NCBI GenBank assembly: GCA_031213475.1
Contig: JARUPZ010000009.1
Location: 11,802,461 to 11,866,460, forward strand
DNA: 64,000 nucleotides
Reading direction: 5' to 3'
Origin: Nereocystis luetkeana
Lineage: Eukaryota; Sar; Phaeophyceae; Laminariales; Laminariaceae
Each line of letters starts with the position of its first letter. The first letter of the stretch is position 1. The position numbers and the translations under genes were made by a program. The notes beneath the pieces are model-generated. The model saw only the letters and a program-made list of their open reading frames with translations, searched no databases and had not been told where the DNA came from. Shown piece after piece: positions 1-11,500 of the stretch.

Positions 1-1356
1 AGCACAATCGAAAGCTAAAAGGAAACCACATTGTTATGCGGTGACACAGTAATGTTGTTAAATCGAGAGGTATTCCCCCTCCCTTCCCACCAAACAACAT
101 ATATCTGTCAAAATTACCGTTGTTCTATCAGAAGCCGGCGTCGATCAATACAACCAGATTACGGTTGTTGCTCGCTCTATAAGACTGATATCGGCGGGAC
201 CAAGGACATTCCTGCCTTCCGCCCCACTCATTAGGGAACTTTGCAGTATGTGCGGTACCCGTTATTCCTGTCATTTCTAACATTCACAGTAGTACCAGTT
301 CACCTCGCCCAAGCGCCGACTCCGATGACAATTTCTGACCGGTTTACGAGCGCAATGCGGTGGGCTGTACAGTAGCATCGTCTGCGTGCAGAAAGAACGC
401 ATATCACTGCCCAAAGCCAATGGGATTGGGGAGATGTTTGGTTGTTCGTCAAGGTTGATAAAAAAACTACACTCGGAACACGTTCACTCAAAAACCCAAG
501 AGCGCTCTCTCCCTAAAAAAGTAGAATAACTCGAGAAGGCACAGCCTCGGATGTGCGGCATTGCGCATACAGAAGAAAGCTGTACCCATAAATAGACGAG
601 AGAAATATAGCAAAACATACGAGAGAAAGGGGAGAGAGCAAAAGAGCCGGGTGAAGTATTGTCTCCGGCTACCAACCCGAACCCGCATCTGCCCTGGATC
701 GGTGGGGGGGTGAAACGAAGATGCCCAGCAGCGATTCATTGCTGTGCAATAGACACACGACGGTATACCGTGAGTTCCCATCAGCCCCCGTCGGCACTTC
801 CATTGTACGACTCCGGGAAGAGCACAACAATGTACACCACCCCCAAAGGCTGCAGTGTGAAGGGGCTGCAGGACGGTTGAGCGGCCGAGGGGGGTCGGCC
901 GGCGTTGGGCACAGCCGGTGGTAGTATCTAAAGCAATACTACAAGATATATACGTATTGATAGAGGTGAAGAGAAAATAGGACACAATCATCACCACCAC
1001 CACTATTACGCAGGCATACTTCCGACATGAGGATATACAGTAGCATGCCAACTTTGTTTCGATTAAATCAACCTTCGTACCAATCATACCACCCCCGTGT
1101 CCTGCCTGTGTACTGCACAGAGCCACCGTTGCGCGGATCCCCTTTTCTTTCGCCTATACCCAGCGGGTATCCGGCTACGAAACAAGCATCAAGGGAAGAG
1201 GCGACTTGCTTTTCCTCGTGCTGCCTGGCCGTTGAGCAATATAAGATGTTTGGGAAAACGCAGGGTGGTACCGATTTATTCAGTCCCTTGTACAGGAATT
1301 GCACCACAGAAACCTCTCCACTCCGATCGAGGAGAGGGCCGAGAATCGTGAGATAG
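1..1356. other. no gene recognised
   Basis: I see no supported gene here. Open frames exist on both strands, the longest being on the minus strand at 488-1126. That frame begins at GTG rather than ATG and reads as low-information, cysteine-rich translation without a recognisable domain. No repeat family from elsewhere in the window was recognised in this stretch. Confidence 0.4.
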
Positions 1357-1692
1357 ATGGTGCTGGAAGCGATGAATCTGTACCAGATCTGCAAGAACAA
1401 GTACCTGCACTGGTACGCGAAGAGCGTGGCTTCGAGCTTTACTCTCGGCGGGGAGGTAGCTGCCGGAGCGTCCACGTTCGGAAAACCTGCTCTGGCGACA
1501 TTAGCGACGCATGGGTCTCCTCACATCAATATCAACAAGAAACTTATGTGGCAAGCCCTTAAGAATCAATGCAAGCATATCGGCGCGTCGGCTGGAGCGC
1601 ACGCCGTCTTGGAGTTCTTGCGGAAGAGGGCGTCTTCTTTTTTTGCTCGTAAGGCCGCTCCTTTTTGGGGTGGCCGCGGTTGGCTTGGATGA
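1357..1692 (+). CDS. hypothetical protein, single-exon candidate (111 aa)
   Basis: I do not recognise a family. The frame opens with a true ATG at 1357 and closes with TGA at 1690-1692. Codons are mainly C/G-ending in the first half, which is unlike the random frames around it. The N-terminal third is aromatic and basic (MVLEAMNLYQICKNKYLHWY). The middle is small-residue rich (GGEVAAGASTFGKPALATLA). The C-terminal third is basic (VLEFLRKRASSFFARK). No signal peptide, clear membrane span or catalytic motif is visible. It could be a short gene, a terminal exon of a longer plus-strand gene, or a fragment of an old mobile element. Neighbouring frames on both strands are shadows. No other plus-strand gene in the window is well supported, so context does not help. 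Confidence 0.4.
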   Translation: MVLEAMNLYQICKNKYLHWYAKSVASSFTLGGEVAAGASTFGKPALATLATHGSPHININKKLMWQALKNQCKHIGASAGAHAVLEFLRKRASSFFARKAAPFWGGRGWLG

Positions 1693-3389
1693 CGTGTATC
1701 GCCTGCAAAACAGATTGGGTTGCTAGAACATGGGGGCCCTACCGATCATAGCCCACGATTGTAACAATACCGGTAAATCCCCCCCCTTGGCACGGTAAAT
1801 TGGCAATACGAGAGACAGGATTTCGGTTAGCGTCGGGTTCGATTTCGGTCCACTGCGCTAAACACTCCCACGGCAGCCCCCCCAGGAGTTGCGACAGACT
1901 ACCCCCTCCTGCCGAGGGCTGCGCCCCGCAAAGCCGCTAAGGCCACCCCATCGCCTCATGTTTCGGTCAGGTGCTGGAGTTATCACATGCGCACTTACAT
2001 ATGGTATTATTCAGAAGCCAACCGCCGTTTTAAAGCAATATTATTATGGCTAGACGGTATGGAAGGGACTACATTGTATTAATATACGCGCTGATGACGT
2101 GTCTTTTTTTCTATATCCCGCGGGACACCGGATTTCCCGAGCGCCACTGCCGAACCTCTCGCAACCGCGCGATCGTGTCATGCCCGCCCCATACAGCAAC
2201 AAACTCCCGGTGTCACCGGAGAAAGAGGGGGCGCCGCTGTCCAACTCGGCCGGCGGGGAGCGTAAAAAAAAAACAAAAAAACTACCAGGTATCTAGTATG
2301 AATATCTTGATGCCCCGAATAGGAGAGGGGTCAAATTTCTAGGAGGTGTTTTTCACAGGCCTAGGGGAGTGTGGTCTTGTATTTTTTGTTCATTTTGTAT
2401 GGGAGGCTTTATTTTCCGGTGATGAAATGTTAACCTTCCATCTCCGGGACATTGGATTTTAATCCCTGGGGGGTTTTAGTTTTCCCTGTGATACGATCGT
2501 AGGTATGGTACTACAGAAGGAGAACAGGTGCATGCACGCGAGGTGGTACTGTAGTAGATACAGCAGTATGTACTAGTAGTAGGTTCAGCAAGCTCAGTAG
2601 GTACGTACGTTCAGCCGTACGTGCAGTGGGTACGGCATACAAAAGTCCAGCAATAATAGGTATAGTAAGTGCTGTGTCTTGGGTCTATGCTTTCATCGAG
2701 AGGATTGCGATGCCCGGAAATACGAGGTCTGTACTTACGGGAGAATCGGTCAATCAGATGGCTGCGGGTCGTCCAGTTAATCAAATCATCCATAGTTCCG
2801 TTCGGAGTGACGTCTGCTCAACAATATCGGCGGGCAGTAATATCGAACAAACGACACCCCAGTGTAGTCGTGGATTGCGGAGACGAACCGATATCAGGCA
2901 AAGAAGTGCTTCCAGGCGGTCAAGCCAACGGTGAGGAGAGTTGTTCTGGGCGCTGTCACCTTTCGCTGGGCAGAAAACAAGGCTTCGTCCAGGCTAGTTT
3001 GAACTGCTCAGGAAGGGGGGTATACCCACGTCTGTGCGCACGTTGAGGGTTTGGGGCAGCTGATGATATGTAGATTAAAAAGGCAGGAATGGCGCGCCGG
3101 TGGACTGTCTGATCAATCTCCGGACGATGAGGGTGTGTAATGCATTATTAGGGGACCGGTGCACCAGGAGACCGAGCGTAAGGTTTGTGCGTACGGGACT
3201 GGTGCACTAGGGGATCGAACGTAAGGTTTAGGCGTTCCAGGCCGATACCTGCCGGGACTGCATCGATCCTCATCGGTCATTTAATACCAGGAGAATGTAC
3301 TGAATTACTTGTATATATATATATATATCGGGAGAGTGTTAGAGGCAAGTTGAGGGCGTGCTTCCAGTAGATAAATATCGCGACTACTG

Positions 3390-3421
<32 letters not shown>

Positions 3422-3760
3422 GTAAGTATGGTCCATATGATGACTTCATATATATCCCCCCAAGCGGCACATCTTTGTGTAAGAAAACGTTGGTCAACGA
3501 GGGAAAGTGCCTACAGTAGGGTGTGCACGCGAAATTCGACGTGGGTCGAGGAAAGAAAAAAACGAAAAAAATTACATTCCCACGAAAAACACGAAGGAAC
3601 GTGCAGTGGGGGAGGGGAGGAGAAGAGCCCGTCCGTATGACCCCGGATCTGGGACACGAATCGAGAGATTTTATCCGCGGAAGCATCAGGACACCTAGAA
3701 ATATAGATCGGATAGAATGAAAAAAGGGTGAAATAAATATATTATGTTGTAAGATCTAGA
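1693..3760. other. intergenic, no gene recognised
   Basis: Nothing coding is supported. A short frame at 2047-2342 starts with ATG but has no exon-like codon use or family match. At 2500-2640 there are degenerate GTAC/GTAGTA-rich strings. A trinucleotide microsatellite is listed separately. Confidence 0.4.
3380..3421. repeat. (CTA)n microsatellite
   Basis: A run of about a dozen CTA/ACT trinucleotides with one interruption. Confidence 0.9.
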
Positions 3761-5600
3761 TTGGGTAGGCGGTTGGTTAACCTATAGCCAGTAACCCAAC
3801 GGACAAAGATCTTAACAAATGGCATCATCAGCACACCTGTGTTGGACTGCCCGCAAAACCAAAATAAAAAACAGTCCCGACAACTAAAACAATGGAAGCA
3901 CATCTACCGCCGTTTTTTTCACGAGGACTTTCGTTTTCCTGCTCCAGCTCTCCGAACGTTTCCATTGAGCCAACATAAGGCCGGGCAGATATGAGCTCCT
4001 TGGTGCACTCTCGTCAGTGTGCCAAAGCGACAGCACTTTTCATGCCGCCTTCGGAGCGGACCTCGTCGCTGGAGTTTCAAAGTATAGTTCCAGGCGCTTG
4101 AATTTTCGGCTTCTTGTACTGTAGCCAATTACTTTTTTCCCGTTCGTTATAGAACCATAAGTCCGGCGTCCCCGGTGGCTTGGTAGGTAGTCCGCGAGCC
4201 TATCAACATCAATTCTGTGGGTTCAAGTCCCACCGAGTGCATGCTCGTAGAGGCTTCTTCTTGCATAAAATAAATGAAATTGATTAGTGGAAAGCACGAG
4301 AGCGTGAGTTAGCTACATACATTCGATGAAAATCGACGAGCAGTGGGAATGCTGAACCCCATGCGCGACAAAAATTAAAGGCACGTACCGGAGGGGAGAA
4401 GGGTAGACACCTGTGACCACGGCTTGCCCAGAAGGTCGTCGAGGGTAAACCCTCCTACGAGTTAGGCTGGAAAGTGAAAGTGATGATTAAAAGTAAAAAT
4501 AAATGTAAAAAATAAAAATAAAAAATAACAACCAGGAGGAGAACCCAGAAGCAATGAGTACGTTTCTCCTTCTCGTTCTACACCAGGAAAAAAAAAGTTG
4601 GCTACATTACAGTACAAAGAACCACAAAACGCCAAGCACCTGGAACCTTATTTTGAAACTTCGGCGGCTAGGTCCGCCCCGAAAGAGGACACGAAAAGTG
4701 CTGTGACTTTGACACACTTGCGGGAGGGCACCAAGGAGCTAATGTCTGCCCAAAATAGGGCGGGTGGGGCGGCGGAAAATAAGGCACTAATTCCTGGCTT
4801 GGATCGACAAACCAGCGATTTCCTCACGTCTGCCCGTGCTCGTCACAGGACCGTGCTTGCTCGTGCCCGGCGTGGGGATGCTGACCTACGCTCGGTGCTT
4901 TGCTTGGAAGGACTGCGTGCGAGGCCTTCCCTTCCAACCTAACTTAAGTCTTGCTCTATCACAGTTCCCGATACAGACATGCCACATTCTCTCCACCAAT
5001 AAACCCTGCTTTGTCCGTTACTTCGTTTGTTTGCGGAGGCTGTTACCTCGTCTACGGACAAACCTACCCTTTGACACACTCACGGGAGTAGTGCCCCAAG
5101 AAGCTAATGTCTGCCCTGCTGAAAAAATGGCTCGATGTAAACGCTCGGAGCTGAAGCAGAAAAACGAAAAGTCCTCGTAAAACAAACGGCGGCAGACCAG
5201 ATGTGCTTCCGTTGTCTATTTTGTCGTGATTTTTGGCAATAAAAGCTTTTGGGGGGTAGTGCAGCACAGGTGAGCAGGACATGGGTCGTTGGTCGTGAGG
5301 TTGAATCTCACGCCCACCACGAAAAACGCTCGATAATAAAAGAAAGCGAATTTTCTCATGTCGAGTTTCTTGAAAAATGTGTTTTGATTACCAAAAATTG
5401 GAACGTCGATCCGTATAATATCCGGGTCGTTCCATGAGGAGGGGAGAGTGTTGTAAGGCTGAAATTGGGTAGGTGATTGGTTCACATTTTACCTTTAGCC
5501 CAACGGACTAAGCCCTTAACATATACATAGCGAGCAACGTTGAAACACCGCATATATGTATGTGCCCAAGCACAAGTTGGGCTGTCCACGCAGAAGCATG
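3760..5600. mobile_element. composite repeat: inverted arms around a tRNA-SINE
   Basis: Three nested similarities define this block. First, 3900-4135 read on the minus strand resembles 4590-4775 plus 5075-5215 on the plus strand, so two inverted copies of one sequence face each other; the right copy is split by about 300 bp. The two arms encode similar peptides in one frame, with a shared start near MAT(V/L)Q and a downstream GAH/KELMSAQ-like region. Second, a tRNA-derived SINE at 4163-4531 lies in the loop. Third, 3765-3830 and 5463-5515 are direct repeats (GGGTAGG..ATTGGTT.., then CCCAACGGAC and CTTAAC). At 5284-5315 a perfect tRNA T-arm-like hairpin (GTGAG-GTTGAAT-CTCAC) precedes a GCCCACC end. 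The ensemble looks like an old non-autonomous transposon with a nested SINE; the exact ends are unclear. Confidence 0.5.
4163..4531 (+). mobile_element. tRNA-derived SINE, copy 1
   Basis: The 5' part (4163-4240) is tRNA-like. A degenerate A box (TGGCTTGGTAGG) lies at 4176-4187, and a B box (GGTTCAAGTCC) at 4220-4230 matches the Pol III consensus. The acceptor ends do not pair well, so this is not a working tRNA gene. A tRNA-unrelated body follows (GAGAGCGTGAGTTAGCTA.., then TGACCACGGCTTG..), and the copy ends in an A-rich tail (AAAAATAAATG..AAATAAAAATAAAAAA). A second copy at 37432-37830 and a 5'-truncated one at 9071-9165 show that it is dispersed. Transcription from an internal Pol III promoter is expected for this class but is not shown here. 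Confidence 0.8.
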
Positions 5601-6060
5601 GGGCTTCTGTATAATAAGAGCGCTCGTATAAACGCCTTCAGGCCTCTTGGTGTGATAGTGTCAGGTAACGAACAACCCCACGTAAGTACGATTTAACGGC
5701 ATCGCCGGAATCGCGTGTTGCTCGTTTGGCTGGAAGCCGTGTGATGGGAGGCACTTGACTCCCCAGGATGAGGGATTCCAACAAATCTAGAAGGCTTTTT
5801 CGATCTATTGGTTATTTTCTCGTGTTCCCTGTTACGGGTTTCTATTTTTATGAAGGCATGGTTCCTGTGGATGGAACAGTACCCTCGACTCTCAGGGCTG
5901 TATATTGCGCACCCCCGTGTTTCTTCGCTTGCACGTGTATGGAAGTACCGCGCGGCAGAAGGTACGCAAAGTGCTACACGTGCGTTCAACAATGCGGTAT
6001 ACCCGATGTCCCGCATTGCTTCGCTTTCGAGCTCATTTAGCAGTGGACGTAAAACAACTT
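5600..6060. other. intergenic, no gene recognised
   Basis: Overlapping frames on both strands run to about 6067, but none has a family match or a consistent coding bias. Confidence 0.35.
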
Positions 6061-6850
6061 CTTCCATGCTTCAATTCCATTTCACCCCCATGGCGTTAAA
6101 ATTTACTTACATGGACGTAACAAACGAAATCCGTGGAAGCAAAGAATCGATTGCCTGCAACCTTTCAGCAACTACCAAGGAAGCTTTCGTCAAGTTCCAT
6201 GGAAGTGAATACACTCCCGAGAAGTTGAATTTACTTTTTTTGTGGAAGCTGTGTAAATAAGCCTCCGAAGAATCGGCCTCCGCGGGATACTCAGTTTGTC
6301 TACTCCCCTGGTACCGTTTTGGGACTTTGGCCCCGCAATGCGCCCTTCCCGTTTGACACCCTGCTCCCACCCACTGTAGTGATGCACGTATACAACCAGC
6401 CCTCCGCAGGAGGGAGGCCCATCAGTCACCCAGATCCCTGGAACTATGGAAGTAAGCATACTTATTTCCGCGGAAGCAGAAAAAAACTCTATGGAAGTAA
6501 AAGTTACTCCCATAGAAGTGAAAACACCTGCATGGAAGCATCAGAGCTGGAGGTAAAATTTAGTTCCATGGAGGAGGTCATAACACATTCCACCATGGAG
6601 GCAATAAAAAATCCATGGAAATCGTAAACTTCCATGGAAGCAATTTAACGTTTCCGTCGAGGTAGCATATTTACTTTCAGAAGTCTACAGAAGCCGGTGG
6701 AAATATTGGAAGTCGGTGGACTCTTGGGGGAGTTTATGACAGTTTCCACCGGACGTGGTAGCGGAAGCTTCAGTTGGTGGAAGGTGGTGGAACCCTCCAC
6801 TTCCACCAACAGCGCCAGTTTCGACGTACCTCCATTGAAGCAAGTACCCA
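6060..6850. repeat. field of degenerate TTCCATGGAAG palindromes
   Basis: About 16-20 occurrences of a short palindromic motif, TTCCATGGAAGT or its halves (ATGGAAGTAA, CGTGGAAGC, CCGCGGAAGC), recur every 20-60 bp. The spacing is irregular. From 6690 the motif drifts to CGGTGGAAG. Frames through it translate as S/M/E-K-rich low-complexity peptides and are not considered genes. Confidence 0.65.
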
Positions 6851-7079
6851 AAGGGAAACAAGGTAGCGGACCCGTATACCTCGTAGTGTTGTAGGCACCG
6901 TGCAGGGCAGGAATACGAAACTGTCGACCAGATCAATACGAGCGACACACGCATTAATACGGGTTACCGGTAGAGCGATCGCCTCTGGAGAACCGAAGCG
7001 TGAACTCGAAACCTTCCTTTGGGCTGTTGTTTTTCGTTCGTCTGGCCTGTTTTCTTTATTGTTTCTAGAAATTTCGGTA

Positions 7080-7545
7080 GGAAGGTAGGTGGGTAGGTGG
7101 GTGGGTGGGTACGTAGGTAGGTAGGCAGGCAGATAGGTGGGTAGATAAGTGGGTAGGTAGGTAGGTGGGTAGGTGGGTAGGTAGGCAGGTAGGTAGGTAG
7201 GTAGGAAGGTAGGCAGGTAGGTAGGTAGGTAGGTAGGTAGGAAGGTAGGTATGTATGTATGTATGTAGGTAGGTAGGTAGGTAGGTATGTAGGTAGGTAG
7301 GTAGGTAGGTAGATAGGTAGGTAGGTAGGTAGGTAGGTAGGTAGGTAGGTAGGTGGGTAGATACCTGGTAGGTAGGTAGGTGGGTAGATACCTGGTAGGT
7401 AGGTAGGTGGGTATATACCTGGTAGGTCGGTAGGTGGGTAGATAGGTAGGTACGTAGGTAGGTACGTGGGTAGGTACGTAGATAGGTGGGTGAGTGGGTG
7501 GGTGGGATGGGTGGGTGGGTGGCAGGATAGGTGAGTGGATGGGTG
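7080..7545. repeat. (GTAG/GTGG)n tetranucleotide microsatellite
   Basis: About 465 bp of GTAG units with GTGG, GCAG, GTAC and GTAT variants. An internal higher-order repeat (GTGGGTAGATACCTGGTAG) occurs three times at about 7350-7440. Confidence 0.95.
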
Positions 7546-7763
7546 GGGTTATCTTTTGAGGTTCGAGCCGTCGCCGTATCAGACGTGCTGGTGCAGAAAC
7601 GGTCGTGCCACTAGTTTTAGTTTGAACGTCTGAGAGGGGGCCAATCGCGACGGACTGTTTGCGCTTGCCTGGATCGCATCGGGCAGCAAATGCCTGCAGA
7701 TTTGCAAGCAGTGAGGTTGACTACGCTTGACTATTAATAGGCCTACTACTGCAGAAAACAATT

Positions 7764-7877
7764 AATACGGGGGGCCATAGTTAATAGGACCAAATATTGT
7801 TAGTAAAAATGGTTAAATGTATACCTGGTAGTTTTTTATGTATACCATAGGTCCTATTAACTATGGTCCCCCGTAAT
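7764..7877. mobile_element. MITE family 1, copy 1 (GGGGGACCATAG hairpin)
   Basis: Terminal inverted repeats of about 35 bp (ACGGGGGGCCATAGTTAATA and its complement, ending TATGGTCCCCCGTAAT) flank a short AT-rich centre with GTTAGTAAAAATGG. The whole copy can fold into one hairpin. It lacks any coding capacity. Eleven other copies or remnants were found in the window. Confidence 0.85.
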
Positions 7878-8034
7878 GGTCAACTTGTGTTGGTTGGCGG
7901 GCCCCCGTCGATCGGTCGATGGGTGGGTTCAGGCATCTCGAAAGAGTTCCCTTTAATTTGGCACAGTGTAGATGATAGTTTAGCATCCGCGCGAAATAAA
8001 ATACGAGTACAACATTAACACCGCTACACTAAAG

Positions 8035-8280
8035 GGCTAAACTCTAAGACACCGCTTGGGCTTCTACCCGTTAAATCGCGGTCGCTCCAGCCATCTCGGA
8101 AGAAGTCCCTACGCCTTGGCGTCGGGAAGATTACAAACTCGCGTTTGCGCCAAATAAACACGTTGCGTGGTTGCGGGGATAGCTGACTGCTGAGGCTCCC
8201 ACCCGTTGGCGGTCAAGCTCGCCTCAATATCATCCCATGTGCGCCTGCCTGATCACCGCCGCCGTCGATAGCCTCTATCC
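8035..8280 (-). pseudogene. decayed copies of the last TraB exon
   Basis: The segment 8185-8275 aligns by eye with the terminal TraB exon and its stop region at 8466-8560. Shared strings include CCACCCGTTGGCGG, ATGTGCGCC and ACCGCC. Its minus-strand translation has stops in the matching frame. A fainter copy at 8035-8110 keeps ACTCTAAGACACCGCTTGGG followed by CTTCTACCCGTTAAA, which parallels the stop-codon end of the exon. Both lie just 3' of the gene. Confidence 0.6.
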
Positions 8281-8465
8281 TCCTCACAGATAGAGACGCA
8301 TGGTGTGTATTTGACGGATTCACCCGTATGAAAACGAGTACACATCATCTCCAAAACGAGAACAACGTATTCATTATCCGCCCATCAGTATTTCTCTGCA
8401 GCTACGATCCTATCGGCGTGCCATCATATATGTTGTGATTGCCGCGAACGTTGAGGAGCCAACTC

Positions 8466-8591
8466 TTAACATCGCTTAGACTTCCACCCGTTGGCGGCCA
8501 AGATAGCCTCGATGCCGTCCATGTGCGCCAAGCCGACGACCGCCACGGTCGATTGTCTCCCCTGCAGGCTCAGAAGATTGGCGGCCATCAC
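8466..8591 (-). CDS. TraB terminal exon
   Basis: It encodes 41 residues plus TAA (stop at 8466-8468), containing VAVVGLAHMDGIEAIL and ending NGWKSKRC. The acceptor is CCAACAG at 8592-8598. It joins in phase 0 to the exon ending IGERDK. The second G-x-x-H motif of the family lies here. No C-terminal transmembrane helix follows, unlike many prokaryotic TraB proteins. Confidence 0.92.
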   Translation of the reverse strand: MMAANLLSLQGRQSTVAVVGLAHMDGIEAILAANGWKSKRC

Positions 8592-11500
8592 CTGTTGGCG
8601 AAGCATAAAATATGCGACGCAAAAATGACAAAAGCTAACGATTAACCTCGTTGGCACTGCACCAACGCTTCGAGGGGAAATTGCTCGAAAATAATGTGGG
8701 ACAACTTCTGCCGCGGGAAAAAGGTCAAGGGCAACCACTCCTGTACCAGGTATGCACGTCATATCGGTTTACTGACCCTGATATTCCCTGGGGGGGGGGG
8801 GGTCACCCCCAAGCCTAAAAGGCCGGTAGCCAGGACATGTTGTGAAAGCCGGGCGGGTGTTAAAATGGAACGCAAGATTGACGAAAACACGAGCTTCAGG
8901 TATTACGTAATATAGGGCATAGTAAGACATACCAGTAATAATACATACTGTAGTGATGCATAATAATACATAGTAATACAAAGTGACACATATTACTACA
9001 TGACATTCAGAACCCGCCACGGACACAAAAAAACAAGACGATTCATAGTAGTGCACGAACCGGGGGGAAGAAGGGGCGGCAAGGGTGACCACGGCTAGTC
9101 CAGAAGATTGCTGAGGGTAAAGCCTCTACTTGAGTAAAGCTCGAGAGTAAAAGTGATGATGAACCAGGAGGCAACACCAGTAGCATGGTACGAGTCGTTT
9201 TCACATGAATATTTGATCAAAACGCACCTTAATGTCTAGGTGCAGAGTGTACGAAGTATCCGATAAAAAAGGATGGATGAGTATTGTTATTGCCCTATAT
9301 GAAATTCATTCGGGCGCTATTTTCGTTTGCTTGTCTGTATCTCGTGAAGTCGCAGTCGGAGTGGTGAGAGTGACGAGAGAGACCAATCGGGACCAGCATA
9401 GACGGCACCCCAGCAGGCGGGGTTAGGCTCGGACTGAGCGTCTGCGTGCTGGCTATCGGTGCTACTCGTGGTCGTACCGGGCGGGGATATGGGGCATTCG
9501 TCGTGGTTCGCAAAGGGCATTCAACATGTGAGGAAAAAAAACTGATTCGTGTTGTTGGTAGTGATGCACCAGACTCGTTCATAGCCTACTAATACTAAAA
9601 GAGTGGGGATGACGAACCGGACATATCTACGGCGGCAGTGGTATACAGCGGGGTTTCTTGATGTTGCGCTTGTACGCACGACGGTTACAAAGTAATCTAC
9701 AGACGAATAGACGAAAGATGTCTGTACCACACAGAGGATAGCAACATAAAAGCGAAATAATTCTCGTCTCCAAGTTGGTACATACTGCGGCTGTGCGGCG
9801 TCGGTTAGAATGTCGTGTCAGCTGTTCTTGATGGGGGTACCTGATTTTAGAAAGAGGCCAATCGCGTGTTTTTTTGGGGGCGATTTTCTCCCGTTTACGT
9901 TCTGGATAAACCGTGGTCGCGCGTGTCGTCCCTTCTCCGCTTTTTGTTTTCGCTCAGATGGTGCAGCATTCCCGACGGCTCGTCGATTTTCATCGAGCGT
10001 TGCCAACTAACCCAGTGAAACAAGACAACGTTATATTAACTAAACTAAATACTGCTGTCGAGACTATTTAGCGAACTCAATGTGGCACTCTATACTACAG
10101 TAGATCGTGCAACATGTGGTGTTGGTACAAAGGCAGTATGGTGTCACTCTATCCGGAAATATATAACACCGTTTGATATCGGTCTCAGATTCCAATCAGA
10201 GTGGTATCTTGGTACAGCAGCAGCATGGTCTCTACAATCGCCTGTGTAGGGTTGGCACAACAAAGGTTTGGTACCTATACTAGTCGTGCTCAAGCAATCG
10301 AGTGCTTTGCGCGGGGCATGCTCTACTTGTGTCCTCGTATGGCTCTGCGGTCAGAACGCTGGCGACGCTCTGCCATCGCTCGTCGCGCGCTTGCTCCTCT
10401 TCCTGCTCTGTTGCCCTGAAGGCATTCTCTTGTGTACTTGTTTGTTGTGTTGTTGGTTGTAACAGAAGTGTGCGGTCAGAAAGCTGACGCTCTGCCATCG
10501 CTCGTCGCGTGCTCGCATGACCTTTCTGTGTACTTGTGGTGTTGGTACAGCAGTATGGTATCTATACTCGCTCCTGCTCTGTCGCCCGGAAGGCGTGCTA
10601 TTGTGCACTTGACGCTCAGTCATCGCTCTTCGCGCACTCGCATCCTCTAGTGTTCTTGTGGCGTTGGTACAGCAGTATGGTATCAATACTAGCGCCTCCT
10701 GCTCAGTCGCCCTGAAGACATACTCTTGTCCACTTACTTGTGGTGTTTGTTGGTGCAACAGTACCTGATAAGATGGTGTATATGCTCATTCGGTCCTCGT
10801 ATGGTTAAGCCCCTCGGGTGGTGTTGGTACAGAATGAGTATGGCATAGTACGGGAAGGTATGGCATGGTGTGCGGTGTGGCACGGTTTGTGATATTCTAT
10901 GTTGGTATAGCATGATGGTACGGTTTGATATACTATTTGGAAAAGTCAAGGTATGTGATATGGTATGCTGGTGGTACGGTATGATGGTACGGTGTGGTGG
11001 ATGTACTATATGGCAAAATATTGCCTGGTGGTATGGTAAGGTTCGGTATACATGGTCCACACGATGGTCCGCAAGAATCGAATACGTCGTACGAATACCA
11101 TCTGTAACGACCTTATATATCGATGATTGGAATGTAGTAAAATGAATTCAAAAATATGAGAGATGCGGACAGACAGACAGACACATTTGCAATTACAAAC
11201 ATGGAGACTCCGACTAAAAATGGGATGGATTGAGTATACCAGGCATCCCCCTCTGTCCGAAAAATGAAGCCCCGTTTGGGTGATTCACGTTTGGGCAATT
11301 CATGAAAAGAACACTCGAACGGTCCTAAATTTCCAGCCAGAGTGGATGCATATCGTGTTAAAAACCCATGTTTGTCTCAGGTCGAGTCTTCGCCTATAGA
11401 CACCCGCGTTCGGTTCGGCACGTGCAACATAATTAGCTTCCGGGTGAGTGGGTGAGTCGGTGGATGGGTGGGGGGGTGGAGGGGGTGGTAGATGAGTGGA

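Noticed and set aside
488-1126. Minus-strand 212-codon frame with a hydrophobic stretch (ACVIVVVVMIVSYFLF)
   Set aside because: It begins at GTG, has no family match, its codon use resembles neighbouring random frames, and the hydrophobic run reflects a CACCACCACTATTA-like stretch.
4163-4240. Functional tRNA gene
   Set aside because: The B box is good, but the acceptor stem does not pair, the anticodon arm is irregular, and the segment is the head of a dispersed repeat with an A-rich tail.
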